Made by a program: the position numbers and the translations under genes. This document shows positions 1-8,620 of a stretch of 64,000 bases of DNA, piece after piece (position 1 is the stretch's first letter; every line of letters begins with the position of its first letter). The stretch spans positions 1,450,250 through 1,514,249 of the forward strand of contig NZ_FYEW01000002.1 of NCBI RefSeq assembly GCF_900187375.1, given 5' to 3'. The notes under the pieces were generated by a model, which did no database searches, was not told the DNA's origin, and saw only the letters and a list, made by a program, of their open reading frames with translations. This DNA is from Hymenobacter gelipurpurascens. Its GTDB lineage: Bacteria; Bacteroidota; Bacteroidia; Cytophagales; Hymenobacteraceae.

Positions 1-894
1 GGCGTTGAGGTTTGACTCCAGCTGACTGGGCTTGGAAGCGCCGGGAATTACGCAGCTTACTTCGTCAAACATCAGTACCCAGCGTAGGGCAATAGGAGCG
101 AGATTGGGCTGACCAGGGAACACCTTTTTCAGCTCTTCCACGGCCGCTAAGCCAGTCTCGTAGTCGACGCCTGCGAAGGTTTCGCCTTTGTCGAAGGCCG
201 CGCCGTCGCGGTTGAACTGGCGGTGGTCGTCGGGGGAGAATGTGGTTTGGGGCGAGAACTTGCCGGTGAGCAGACCACTGGCCAGCGGCACGCGCACAAT
301 CAGGCCTACCTCGTGGCGCTTGGCCTCACTAAACAGCAGCTCTGTGGGCCGCTGCCGGAACATGTTGAAGATAAGCTGAATGGTGGTGACGTTGGAAAAC
401 GTGAGGGCTTTGAGGCCTTCTTCCACCTTCTCCACGCTCACGCCCAGGTTCAGGATCTTGCCTTCCTCCTTGAGTCGGTCGAATACCTCGAAGATTTCGG
501 GGCGGTAGTACACCTCCGTGGGTGGGCAGTGCAGTTGAATCAGGTCCAGGGTTTCCAGCTGCATGTTGCGCAGGCTGGCCTCCACAAACTTGCGGATTGC
601 CTCGGGCTGATAGGCCTCATTCACGTGAGGCTGCAGCTGCCGGCCGCACTTGGTGGCCACGTACACGCGCTCGGAGCGGTTGCGCACGAGGCGGCCCACG
701 GCCTTTTCGCTCTGCCCGTCGCCGTACACGTCGGCGGTGTCAATGAAGTTGATGCCGCTATCCACGGCTTTGTTGAGGATGGCGTCGGCAGTTTCGTGGC
801 TGAATGGGTCGCCCCATTTGCCACCTACCTGCCAAGTGCCCAAGCTAATTTCGGAAACCTCGAAGCCGGTTTTGCCCAGTTTGCGGTACTGCAT
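1..894 (-). CDS. Aldo/keto reductase, 3' end cut by window edge
   Basis: Reads leftward from ATG at 894-892 and is open to base 1, so at least 298 residues are encoded and the C-terminus lies outside the window. It starts MQYRKLGKTGFEVSEISLGT, typical of NADPH-dependent aldo/keto reductases with a TIM-barrel fold. The catalytic set is visible: Asp52 and Tyr57 in DTADVYGDG, the lysine in VATKCG and the histidine in LIQLHCPP. The C-terminal part (PGASKPSQLESNL) resembles the cofactor-binding end of the YajO/Tas-like branch, which reduces aldehydes and ketones in the cytoplasm. The substrate cannot be predicted. A nested inverted repeat separates it from the next gene. Confidence 0.93.
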   Translation of the reverse strand, partial: MQYRKLGKTGFEVSEISLGTWQVGGKWGDPFSHETADAILNKAVDSGINFIDTADVYGDGQSEKAVGRLVRNRSERVYVATKCGRQLQPHVNEAYQPEAIRKFVEASLRNMQLETLDLIQLHCPPTEVYYRPEIFEVFDRLKEEGKILNLGVSVEKVEEGLKALTFSNVTTIQLIFNMFRQRPTELLFSEAKRHEVGLIVRVPLASGLLTGKFSPQTTFSPDDHRQFNRDGAAFDKGETFAGVDYETGLAAVEELKKVFPGQPNLAPIALRWVLMFDEVSCVIPGASKPSQLESNLNA

Positions 895-922
895 ATGTGT
901 TGGTTGGGTTGAGTTTTAGGTT

Positions 923-1163
923 GTCATTCCGAGAGCCGCGAGGAATCTGGAGAGTGGCCTAGAGGTTGTTTAGGCCCCTACAAACCGTCATGCTGAGCGC
1001 AGTCGAAGCATCTCTACCGCTTCGTTGCTATTCTAGGCCAATGTTGAGTTAGCCAGAGGTAGAGATGCTTCGACTGCGCTCAGCATGACGTTTCTTTCAA
1101 CTTTCTAAGCAGCTTTTGAGCTTCTAGGCCTGTTCCCAGATTCCTCACTTCGTTCGGAATGAC
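923..1163. repeat. Nested inverted repeat (R1)
   Basis: Two inverted repeats sit one inside the other. Outer arms 923-950 and 1136-1163 begin GTCATTCCGAG and are imperfect. Inner arms 986-1018 and 1058-1090 are 33 nt, begin CGTCATGCTGAGCGCAGTCG, and are exact reverse complements around a 39 nt loop. The element fills most of the gap between the divergent aldo/keto reductase and ABC ATPase genes (895-1237). Related elements lie at 3289-3455, 26508-26584, 31597-31694 and 32488-32538. Confidence 0.9.
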
Positions 1164-1237
1164 ATACGGTAGACTTGCGCCGCAAGCTACTGCCCGCCTG
1201 CCTATCTTTACTTTTTTCCGCCTCGTCTCCCGTCGCC

Positions 1238-3253
1238 GTGTCCCAGCCCATTCTTTCTGTTCGTAACCTGACCATCGACTTCTCCAGCCACCGCGGCGAC
1301 ACGCGGGCGGTGGAGAACATTTCGTTTGATCTGCGGCGGGGCGAGACGCTGGCCATTGTGGGCGAGTCGGGCTCGGGCAAGTCCGTGACGTCGTTGGCGC
1401 TGATGGGACTGATTCCGCTGCCGCCCGGTCGCATCACGTCCGGCGAGGCGCGGTTTCAGTCGGAGGCACTCGGGGAGGTGGACCTACTGAAGCTCTCCGA
1501 GGAGCAGCTGCAGCGCGTGCGCGGCAACGACATCGGGATGATCTTCCAGGAGCCCATGACCTCCCTGAACCCGGTGTACACCTGCGGCAGCCAGGTGGTG
1601 GAAGCCTTGCGCCTTCACACCACGCTTAGCGCGAAGGAAGCCGAGGCCCGCACCGTAGAGCTGTTCCGGATGGCTCAGCTGCCGCGCCCCGAAAAGATCT
1701 TCAGCAGCTACCCCCACGAAATCAGCGGCGGCCAGAAGCAGCGCGTGATGATTGCCATGGCCATGGCCTGCAACCCCGCCATCCTCATTGCCGACGAGCC
1801 CACCACGGCCCTCGACGTGACGGTGCAAGCCCGCATGCTCCACCTCATCGACGACCTGCGCCGCCAGCACAATACCGCCGTCATCTTCATCACCCACGAC
1901 CTGGGCGTGGTAGCCGAAATTGCCGACCGCATCATGGTGATGTACCGCGGCCGGGTAGTGGAGCAGGGCCCCGTGCTCGACATCTTCACCAACCCCCAGC
2001 ACCCCTACACGAAGGGTTTGCTAGCCTGCCGTCCAAAATTATCAGTTGGCAAAAAAAGATTGCCCGTAGTAGCCGATTTCATGCGTGAAACGGCCGATGG
2101 AGGCTTTATTGCTACTGAAACTGCCCCTGCGCAACTGCTTGCTAATGAAATTGGTGAACAAGGTGGCCTGGCCTCTCACAACAATAGTGAAACCACCAAA
2201 ACGTTCCCCGTGGAACATCCTGTTTCACGCCCTGGAGCCCCGCATTTTGGCCTAGAAACGGCTCCCGGCCTAGAATCTGGCCAGCCTCTGCTGGAAACGC
2301 CAAGCGTAGGAGTTGATGCCGTATCCGAGATTGACGTGCCAACTACAGTAGCCTCGGAGCCGGCAGTGGCCTACGAAGCTGCGGAAGCTCCAACAGTGCC
2401 CGTTGCCGGCGCTAGGCCACTGCTGGAGGTGCGCGACTTGAATGTACACTTTCCCATCCGCAAGGGCTTCTTCAATCGCACCACCGAATTCGTGCGCGCC
2501 GTGGACGGCGTGAGCTTCGACATCTACCCCGGCGAGACGGTGGGGCTGGTGGGCGAGTCGGGCTGCGGCAAGACTACGCTTGGCCGCACGCTGTTGCGAT
2601 TGGTGGAACCAACCTCGGGTAGTATTCTGTTCGAAGGGGTGGATTTGGCCAAGCTCCCAGCCGGGGAGCTCCGCCGCCGCCGCCGCGAGTTTCAGATGAT
2701 TTTTCAGGACCCCTACGCTGCCCTCAATCCCATGCTGACGGTAGGCGAGGCCATCCAGGAGCCCATGCAGGTGCACGGCGTAGGCGGTACTCGCCAGCAA
2801 CAGAAAGCCCGCGTAATGGAGCTGCTCCGGACCGTAGGCCTCAAGGAAGAACACTACCTCCGTTACCCGCACGAGTTCAGCGGCGGCCAGCGCCAGCGCA
2901 TTTGTATTGCGCGGGCCCTGGCGCTCCAACCCAAGTGCATCATCTGCGATGAGTCCGTATCAGCCCTCGACGTATCGGTGCAGGCCCAGGTGCTCAACCT
3001 GCTCAACGACCTCAAGCAGGAGTTCGGCATCACTTACCTCTTCATCACCCACGACCTTTCCGTGGCCCGCTTCATGTCGGACCGGTTGCTGGTAATGCGC
3101 CAGGGGCAGATTGTAGAAAGTGGCCTAGCCGCCGACCTCTACGCTAACCCCCAGCACGAGTACACCCAGCAGCTGCTAGCCGCCATCCCGAAGGACGAAC
3201 CCTCGGATATCCGGGCGGCCGTAGCCAGCCGGGCAGAAGCAGGAGTGGCCTAG
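1238..3253 (+). CDS. Fused oligopeptide/dipeptide-type ABC transporter ATPase (two ATP-binding domains)
   Basis: A 671-residue protein carrying two complete ABC ATPase domains, equivalent to DppD plus DppF (YejF-like). It would energise uptake of peptides or similar solutes at the inner membrane. Domain 1 (about residues 3-285) has Walker A GESGSGKS, signature ISGGQKQR, Walker [13 protein letters not shown] and the peptide-transporter tail [11 protein letters not shown]. Domain 2 (about 395-650) has [16 protein letters not shown] and [12 protein letters not shown]. The linker, about 110 residues, is poorly conserved in character and acidic or proline-rich. GTG at 1238 is preferred because [11 protein letters not shown] is the usual start of the family; a TTG at 1175 is possible. 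No permease or binding protein is adjacent. The stop TAG lies in a GGCCTAG motif. Confidence 0.93.
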   Translation: MSQPILSVRNLTIDFSSHRGDTRAVENISFDLRRGETLAIVGESGSGKSVTSLALMGLIPLPPGRITSGEARFQSEALGEVDLLKLSEEQLQRVRGNDIGMIFQEPMTSLNPVYTCGSQVVEALRLHTTLSAKEAEARTVELFRMAQLPRPEKIFSSYPHEISGGQKQRVMIAMAMACNPAILIADEPTTALDVTVQARMLHLIDDLRRQHNTAVIFITHDLGVVAEIADRIMVMYRGRVVEQGPVLDIFTNPQHPYTKGLLACRPKLSVGKKRLPVVADFMRETADGGFIATETAPAQLLANEIGEQGGLASHNNSETTKTFPVEHPVSRPGAPHFGLETAPGLESGQPLLETPSVGVDAVSEIDVPTTVASEPAVAYEAAEAPTVPVAGARPLLEVRDLNVHFPIRKGFFNRTTEFVRAVDGVSFDIYPGETVGLVGESGCGKTTLGRTLLRLVEPTSGSILFEGVDLAKLPAGELRRRRREFQMIFQDPYAALNPMLTVGEAIQEPMQVHGVGGTRQQQKARVMELLRTVGLKEEHYLRYPHEFSGGQRQRICIARALALQPKCIICDESVSALDVSVQAQVLNLLNDLKQEFGITYLFITHDLSVARFMSDRLLVMRQGQIVESGLAADLYANPQHEYTQQLLAAIPKDEPSDIRAAVASRAEAGVA

Positions 3254-3684
3254 CAGGCTAGCTAGCTTCCTTCGGATCAATAATCAGAACGTCATCCTGA
3301 GCTTGCCGAAGGATCTCGCGTGCTGACGTTGTCACAGTAATTGTGATGCTGAGCATGTGGCGCATCAAGCCAGGGACCGAAGCATCTCTACCGCTCCGTT
3401 GGATTAGCGTTGCAATATCAGCACGCGAGATCCTTCGGCAAGCTCAGGATGACGTGCGGGTGAACAGACAACTACTGTTTCTTTAAACCCCCGCGTAACG
3501 CAACCATAACCTTGCCGCGATAGGCGGAAATAGTTATTTGCCGATATATTCCGTATCATCTCTCAGAGGCGCCGTTTAGTCCCTCATTACCCTTACCCCG
3601 GAAAGCCTCGTATTGCTACTAGCTTTCCCACTTATCAACCCGCCGCCTGCGAAAAAGACAACCACTGGCGGCTCTTATTTTCTG
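3254..3684. other. Gene-free stretch carrying repeat R2
   Basis: No convincing reading frame lies between the ABC ATPase stop and the RNase R start. The main content is inverted repeat R2. A frame open from TTG 3613 could extend RNase R by 24 residues but does not look like that family's N-terminus. Confidence 0.7.
3289..3455. repeat. Long inverted repeat R2 with a second repeat in its loop
   Basis: Arms of 38 nt at 3289-3326 and 3418-3455 are exact reverse complements, beginning ACGTCATCCTGAGCTTGCCG. The 91 nt loop contains a diverged piece of the inner arm of R1 (GATGCTGAG, then GAAGCATCTCTACCGCT near 3379-3395). This suggests one member of the family inserted into another, or that the two recombined. 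Confidence 0.9.
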
Positions 3685-6201
3685 ATGAAAAGAGAAGACG
3701 AAGACGCCGCCCCCCGCGCCCCACGCGCGAAGGCGGCCCGTGGCGAAGAAGCCACCGCTGCCGCATCGGTATCCAAAGACCTCGTGTTTCGGATCTTCCG
3801 CGACAACCCCACCAAAGTACTGGCCTACCGCCAGCTCTCCCGCCGCCTCGGTGTCACTACCAAAGGGCAGCGCGAGGAGATATTCGACCACCTCAAAGCC
3901 CTCAAAAAAGCGGGCCTGATTACCCTACTCCAAAACGACGAGTACCGCCTCACGGACGCCGGTGCTGCCCAAGCTGCTACCGCTCCGGCCAGCAGCCGGC
4001 GGGCCCGCAACCCCGAGAACATGCCCGTGCCCGCCCGCCGTAGCGGCCGCCCTATCGAGACGGAATTCGGCCAAGACCCCGTGGTGCACCGTCGCCGCGA
4101 AGCCGGCTTTGACTTCCCCGATGCCGACGAGCCGGACACGCGCCGTAGGCCCGGTCGGGAGGGCGAGCAGACCATCATTGGTACGGTTTCCCTGGCCACC
4201 GACAAGTTTGCTTTCGTCATCAGTGAGGAGAGCGGCACCGATGTGCGCGTGTTTACTGACCGCCTCAAGTTTGCCATGCACGGCGACCTGGTGCGCCTAC
4301 GCCTGCGCGGCTCCCGCGACGGCCGCCCCGTCGGTGATGTGGTGGAAGTGCTCAAGCGCGTGCGTCCCGAAGTGGTCGGCCGCCTGTATGTGAAGGGTGG
4401 CGTGGGCTTCGTGAAGCCGGATAGCCGCAAGCTGTACTTCGATGTGTTCGTGCCCTTCGAGAAGCTGCACGATGCCAACGACGGCGAGAAAGTGCTGGTG
4501 CGCATCACGGAGTTTCCGGAGGATAGCGCTGGCCGCTCACCCGTAGGCGAGGTGGTGCGCAGCTTCGGACAAGCCGGCGAAAACGAAGCTGAGATCAACG
4601 CCATCATGGCCGAGTTCGGCTTGCCCTTCGAGTTTCCATCTGAAGTAGAAGCCGAGTCGGAGTCTATTTCGGAGGTGATTGCTCATGCCGAGATTGAGCG
4701 CCGCCGCGACTTCCGCGACATCACGACGTTCACCATCGACCCGGCCGACGCGAAGGACTTCGACGACGCCCTATCTATCCGGAAGCTGGAGAATGACCAC
4801 TGGGAAATCGGGGTGCACATCGCCGACGTGACCCACTACGTGCAGCCCGGTACCGAGCTGGAGCGCGAGGCCAAGCACCGCGCTACCTCGGTGTACCTCG
4901 TGGACCGCGTGATTCCGATGCTGCCCGAGCGCCTCTCCAACGGCCTCTGCTCCCTGCGCCCGAATGAGGACAAGCTAACCTTCTCGGCCGTGTTTGAACT
5001 CGACGAAAACGGCAAGCTCTACAACTCGTGGTTCGGCAAAACCATCATCCACTCCGACCGTCGCTTCGCGTACGAAGAGGCTCAGGAGCGCATCGAAGGA
5101 CTGGAAGCCGATTACACCGAGGAAATTCAGCTGATGAACAGCATCGCTAAGAAGCTGTGCGCGGCCCGCTTCAAGCAGGGCGCTATCAGCTTCGAAACCC
5201 AGGAGGTGAAGTTCAAGCTCGATGAGAACGGCAAGCCGCAGGGCGTGTATGTGAAGGAGCGCAAGGACGCGCATAAGATGATTGAGGAGTTCATGCTGCT
5301 GGCCAACCGCAAGGTGGCCGAGTTCGTGTTCAAGCTCAAGAACCGCAAGCCGCGCTTCACGATGGTGTACCGCGTGCACGAAGCCCCGGACCCAGACCGC
5401 CTGCAGAACTTCGCTCTCTTCGCGAAGAAGTTTGGCCACAACCTCGACCTCACCAACCCTAAAAAGCTGAGCACCGAGCTCAACGATTTGTCGGAGACGG
5501 TGATGGGCCGCCCGGAGCAGAACGTCATCCAGACGCTGGCCGTGCGTACCATGAGCAAGGCCATTTATACGACTGAGCCCCTAGGCCACTTCGGCCTGGC
5601 CTTCGACCACTATTCGCACTTCACCTCACCCATCCGCCGGTACCCCGACATGATGGCGCACCGCCTCCTGGAGCACTACCTGGAGGGCGGCAAGAACGTG
5701 GAGGTCGGCCCGGTGGAAGAAGAGTGCAAGCACTCCTCTGAGCGCGAGAAACTAGCCGCTACCGCTGAGCGTGCGAGCATCAAGTACAAGCAGGTGGAGT
5801 TCATGTCGGAGGTTATCGGCGAGACGTTCACCGGTGTGGTATCGGGCCTCACGGAGCGCGGACTGTATGTGGAAATCGAGGAGAACAAGTGCGAAGGCAT
5901 GGTGCGTCTCAACGAGATTCCCGGCGACTTCTTCGAGCTGGACCGCGACAACTACCGCATCGTGGGCCGCAACACCAAGCGCATTATCCAGTTCGGCGAC
6001 GAGATGCAGGTCGTGGTAAAATCCGCCAACCTGCTCGACCGTACCATCGACTTCGAACTAGTAGATAACCGCCCCGACGCCTTAAAGCGCCGTGAGCAGG
6101 AAGAGCGCCGCATGGGCAGCAAGCCCCGCGGCTACCGCCCTGAGCGCAGCAGCGGTGGCGGCCGCCCCGGCGGAAAGTCTGGCGGCGGCAAGCGCCGCTA
6201 G
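3685..6201 (+). CDS. rnr: Ribonuclease R
   Basis: An 838-residue 3'-to-5' exoribonuclease that degrades structured RNA and takes part in rRNA, tRNA and mRNA quality control. The N-terminus is basic and disordered, followed by a winged-helix region (about 30-95) and cold-shock domains (about 160-290, TIIGTVSLATDKFAFVI). The RNB catalytic domain from about residue 335 has metal-binding aspartates in DPADAKDFDDALS (about 350) and the motif YSHFTSPIRRYPD. An S1 domain (about 705-790) and a basic Gly/Arg/Lys tail, GGGRPGGKSGGGKRR, complete it. ATG 3685 (MKREDEDAAP) is chosen over an upstream TTG at 3613. The stop TAG is inside a CTAGGCC motif. Confidence 0.96.
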   Translation: MKREDEDAAPRAPRAKAARGEEATAAASVSKDLVFRIFRDNPTKVLAYRQLSRRLGVTTKGQREEIFDHLKALKKAGLITLLQNDEYRLTDAGAAQAATAPASSRRARNPENMPVPARRSGRPIETEFGQDPVVHRRREAGFDFPDADEPDTRRRPGREGEQTIIGTVSLATDKFAFVISEESGTDVRVFTDRLKFAMHGDLVRLRLRGSRDGRPVGDVVEVLKRVRPEVVGRLYVKGGVGFVKPDSRKLYFDVFVPFEKLHDANDGEKVLVRITEFPEDSAGRSPVGEVVRSFGQAGENEAEINAIMAEFGLPFEFPSEVEAESESISEVIAHAEIERRRDFRDITTFTIDPADAKDFDDALSIRKLENDHWEIGVHIADVTHYVQPGTELEREAKHRATSVYLVDRVIPMLPERLSNGLCSLRPNEDKLTFSAVFELDENGKLYNSWFGKTIIHSDRRFAYEEAQERIEGLEADYTEEIQLMNSIAKKLCAARFKQGAISFETQEVKFKLDENGKPQGVYVKERKDAHKMIEEFMLLANRKVAEFVFKLKNRKPRFTMVYRVHEAPDPDRLQNFALFAKKFGHNLDLTNPKKLSTELNDLSETVMGRPEQNVIQTLAVRTMSKAIYTTEPLGHFGLAFDHYSHFTSPIRRYPDMMAHRLLEHYLEGGKNVEVGPVEEECKHSSEREKLAATAERASIKYKQVEFMSEVIGETFTGVVSGLTERGLYVEIEENKCEGMVRLNEIPGDFFELDRDNYRIVGRNTKRIIQFGDEMQVVVKSANLLDRTIDFELVDNRPDALKRREQEERRMGSKPRGYRPERSSGGGRPGGKSGGGKRR

Positions 6202-6292
6202 GCCACCCCTGTCATTGCGAGAAGGCACGACATTCCGCGCATTAAGCGGCGTCAATCTTTCCTGCATCGAGCGCAAAACAATGGCTATCTGA

Positions 6293-6325
6293 AAGCCCTT
6301 ACTTCCCTAGCGGAGGTAAGGGCTT
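6293..6325 (+). terminator. Terminator-like hairpin after rnr
   Basis: The stem AAGCCCTTACTTCC / GGAGGTAAGGGCTT has one mismatch and a short loop. The U-tract is weak. It sits inside a decayed inverted repeat whose arms are near 6211-6231 (GTCATTGCGAGAAGGCACGAC) and 6368-6388. Confidence 0.55.
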
Positions 6326-6486
6326 ATCATTTCTAGGGGCTTCACGCGTTGAGAAAAGGATTACTTCGTCGTGCCTCCTTACAATAATAGGAGCGGCTTA
6401 GATGCTGTCCATGGCACTACCCTAGGCCACTCCTCCATCCCAACCGACTCCTCCGTACCTTTCCCTTTCGAACCATATTCGTTTCT

Positions 6487-7458
6487 GTGGACCTGTCCCA
6501 ACTCACCGACCGCCTCAACACTGGCCTAGGCCAGCTACGCTACGGCGAAGCGCCCGACGCGCTCTACGAGCCCATTCGCTACATCATGGCCCTCGGGGGC
6601 AAGCGCATTCGCCCGCTGCTCACGCTGCTCGGCGCCCACCTGTTCACCGATGATCTGGACCCGGTAGTTAAGCCCGCGCTGGCCACTGAAGTCTTTCACA
6701 ACTTCACGCTCCTTCACGACGACCTAATGGACCAGGCGCCCCTGCGCCGGGGCAAGGCCACCGTGCACGAGAAGTGGAACCCCAATGTGGCCATCCTGAG
6801 CGGCGACGTGATGCTGGTGCGCGCCTACGAGCTTTTCCTGGACGTGAAGCCCGAGCTATTGGCCTACGTGCTGCGCCGCTTCTCCCAAACCGCCGCCGAA
6901 GTCTGCGAAGGCCAGCAGTGGGATATGAACTTCGAGACGGAAACGGAAGTCACTATTGCCCAATACCTCGATATGATCCGGCTGAAAACGGCCGTACTCC
7001 TCGGCTTCGCGCTGGAGCTGGGGGCCCTGATGGGCGGCGCTTCCCGTGAAGATGCCGACCACCTGCGCCAGTTTGGGGTAGGTATCGGGGTAGCCTTCCA
7101 GCTCCGCGACGACCTGCTGGATGTGTATGGCGACGCAGCCACCTTCGGCAAGCGCGTGGGCGGCGACATCCTGTCCGATAAAAAGACCTTCCTGCTGCTC
7201 ACTGCTCAGGCCCAGGCCAACATTGCTCAGCAGGCCACTCTGGCTCGCCACGTAGGCCAGCCCGTAACGGATGCCGAAGCAAAGGTGCAAGCCGTGCGCG
7301 CTATCTACGATGAGCTCGAAATACGCCCTCAGACGGAAGCTCTCATCAATACTTACTTCCAGGACGCCCTGCAGCACTTGGAGCGAGTAGCGGCCCCCGC
7401 AGAGCGTAAAAAGCCCCTGCATCAGCTGGCTCTCCAACTCATGGACCGTGAGCAGTAG
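6487..7458 (+). CDS. Polyprenyl diphosphate synthase
   Basis: A 323-residue trans-prenyltransferase that condenses isopentenyl diphosphate with an allylic diphosphate to make the chain for menaquinone or a related lipid. The first aspartate-rich motif is LLHDDLMDQAPLRRG (about residue 73) and the second FQLRDDLLDVYGD (about 200). The substrate-binding GGKRIRPLLTLL lies near residue 36. It starts at GTG 6487 (VDLSQLTDRL). A TACCTTTC element at 6457-6464 is one base off the Bacteroidota -7 consensus. Chain length cannot be read securely; a C30-C40 synthase is most likely, given the solanesyl/octaprenyl-like layout. Confidence 0.92.
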   Translation: MDLSQLTDRLNTGLGQLRYGEAPDALYEPIRYIMALGGKRIRPLLTLLGAHLFTDDLDPVVKPALATEVFHNFTLLHDDLMDQAPLRRGKATVHEKWNPNVAILSGDVMLVRAYELFLDVKPELLAYVLRRFSQTAAEVCEGQQWDMNFETETEVTIAQYLDMIRLKTAVLLGFALELGALMGGASREDADHLRQFGVGIGVAFQLRDDLLDVYGDAATFGKRVGGDILSDKKTFLLLTAQAQANIAQQATLARHVGQPVTDAEAKVQAVRAIYDELEIRPQTEALINTYFQDALQHLERVAAPAERKKPLHQLALQLMDREQ

Positions 7459-7521
7459 CCTTGGTAGGCCAGTTGTGGCCTACAGCAGTCGGTCTTTTCC
7501 CTTCTTTCTAGCTTCTTTCTA

Positions 7522-8160
7522 ATGCTCAATCTAAGTCCTACCCTGGTGCTGGTCGCCCTCACCGTTAGTATTTCCATCTATGCCTGGTCTAATCAGGAGC
7601 TGATGGATAAATGGGTGCTCAACCCCTACGAAGTGCGCCGACGTGGCGAGTGGTATCGGTTCATTACGTCCGGCTTTCTGCACGCCGATCTAGGCCACCT
7701 GCTCTTCAATATGCTGGCGTTTTATTCCTTTAGCATGATTGTGGAACAGGTATTCGTGGGCTACTTCGGGCCCACGAATGGCATTCTATATTTCCTGCTG
7801 CTCTATCTAGGAGGTATCGTAATCTCAGATATTCCTACCTACCTGCGCCACCGCAACTATCCTGGCTACCGTAGTCTGGGTGCTTCGGGCGGAGTGGCTT
7901 CCGTTATCTTCTCGGCCATTCTGTTTGCCCCTACCTCCAAAATTGGCGTGTTTCCTCTGCCACCTAGCCTGGGCATTCCCGGCTTCATCTTCGGTTTCCT
8001 GTACCTAGCCTATTCGTACTACATGGGCCGTAAGCGGGGCGATAATATCAACCATGATGCCCACTTCTATGGCGCGCTGTATGGCCTGATCGTGACACTG
8101 GTGCTGATTCCCAAAGCCGGGCCGCATTTCTGGGACCAAATCAGAGGATTTCTAAGTTAA
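7522..8160 (+). CDS. Rhomboid family intramembrane serine protease
   Basis: A 212-residue multi-pass membrane protein. The catalytic serine is in SLGASGGVASV (GxSG, about residue 119). The histidine partner is probably in INHDAHFYGALYG near the C-terminus (about 173-186). The family also has the conserved HADLGHLLFNMLAFYSF (about 54-70), which is present. Rhomboids cleave membrane proteins within the bilayer; the substrate is unknown. The downstream stop codon overlaps an unusual AT-rich double palindrome (8155-8185). Confidence 0.93.
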   Translation: MLNLSPTLVLVALTVSISIYAWSNQELMDKWVLNPYEVRRRGEWYRFITSGFLHADLGHLLFNMLAFYSFSMIVEQVFVGYFGPTNGILYFLLLYLGGIVISDIPTYLRHRNYPGYRSLGASGGVASVIFSAILFAPTSKIGVFPLPPSLGIPGFIFGFLYLAYSYYMGRKRGDNINHDAHFYGALYGLIVTLVLIPKAGPHFWDQIRGFLS

Positions 8161-8185
8161 TTAACTGATTATCAGTTAATTAACT
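8155..8185. repeat. AT-rich double palindrome
   Basis: The 12 bp palindrome AGTTAATTAACT occurs at 8155-8166 and again at 8174-8185, separated by GATTATC. The whole 31 bp is a 15 bp inverted repeat with a one-base centre. The palindrome centres are 19 bp apart, about two helical turns. It begins in the rhomboid stop codon and lies 86 bp before the next start. It could be an operator; its sequence is unlike the GC-rich surroundings. Confidence 0.8.
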
Positions 8186-8270
8186 ATATTAATACATGGT
8201 ATTGAATATCCATTTGCGGGAATGTGCGTAAAGAGTCTCTGAAAATCCCTTCACCTACTCTCCCTCAACC

Positions 8271-8546
8271 ATGAATAAGCTTGCACCTTACCTAAACCGA
8301 CTCTTTTTTGCAGCGCCTCTGCTGGCTCTCACTCTCCTTGTATCTTCTTGCAGCCGCTATAGCGCCGATGGCAGCCTGGCTACTTGGGGATACGTTCTCT
8401 TAGCGCTAGACGTGCTGGCGCTGTTTGATGTGTTCCGTCAGTCTTGGTCTATTGGCAAGAAAATCCTGTGGGCCGCTATCATCTTCTTCTTCCCCCTAGG
8501 TGGCCTCATCCTCTACTACTTCTTCGCTGGTCGGGGCAAAGCCTAA
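8271..8546 (+). CDS. Small PLDc_N-like membrane lipoprotein
   Basis: A 91-residue protein with a lipoprotein signal (hydrophobic stretch 12-27 ending LLVSSC). Two hydrophobic helices follow: WGYVLLALDVLALFDVF and ILWAAIIFFFPLGGLILYYFF. The second half matches the PLDc_N family (phospholipase D/nuclease N-terminal membrane domain), found here without a catalytic domain. Function unknown; it is probably an envelope component. A strong terminator follows at 8564. Confidence 0.75.
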   Translation: MNKLAPYLNRLFFAAPLLALTLLVSSCSRYSADGSLATWGYVLLALDVLALFDVFRQSWSIGKKILWAAIIFFFPLGGLILYYFFAGRGKA

Positions 8547-8563
8547 CCGCTAAATCACTCCAC

Positions 8564-8600
8564 AAAAAGGCCCGTCGCAGAAACTGCGACGGGCCTTTTT
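8564..8600. terminator. Rho-independent terminator (bidirectional)
   Basis: The stem AAAAAGGCCCGTCGCAG / CTGCGACGGGCCTTTTT has a 3 nt loop and A/T tracts on both sides. It lies between convergent genes and can serve both. Confidence 0.9.
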
Positions 8601-8620
8601 GTATTCTTTGAAGTGGCTCT

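Noticed and set aside
223..912. Plus-strand frame of 229 codons opposite the aldo/keto reductase
   Set aside because: Composition is a His/Ala/Leu-rich shadow; the minus strand carries the real catalytic motifs.
2202..2217. A second parS-like sequence CGTTCCCCGTGGAACA in the ABC ATPase gene
   Set aside because: Three mismatches at fixed positions of the consensus, including the palindrome ends and inner A/T, and it lies in a coding linker.
2270..2929. Antisense frame of 219 codons across the second ABC domain
   Set aside because: No motif, and the sense strand encodes an intact ATPase domain.
923..3455. CRISPR-like interpretation of the repeated GTCAT sequences
   Set aside because: Repeats are inverted, of differing lengths, unevenly spaced, and no cas genes are present.
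3613..3684. Longer N-terminus for RNase R from TTG 3613
   Set aside because: The added 24 residues do not resemble the family and an ATG with a normal basic start lies at 3685.
3825..4607. Long antisense frame across rnr (260 codons)
   Set aside because: Arg/Ser-rich mirror of a GC-rich gene; rnr itself has clear motifs in the other strand.
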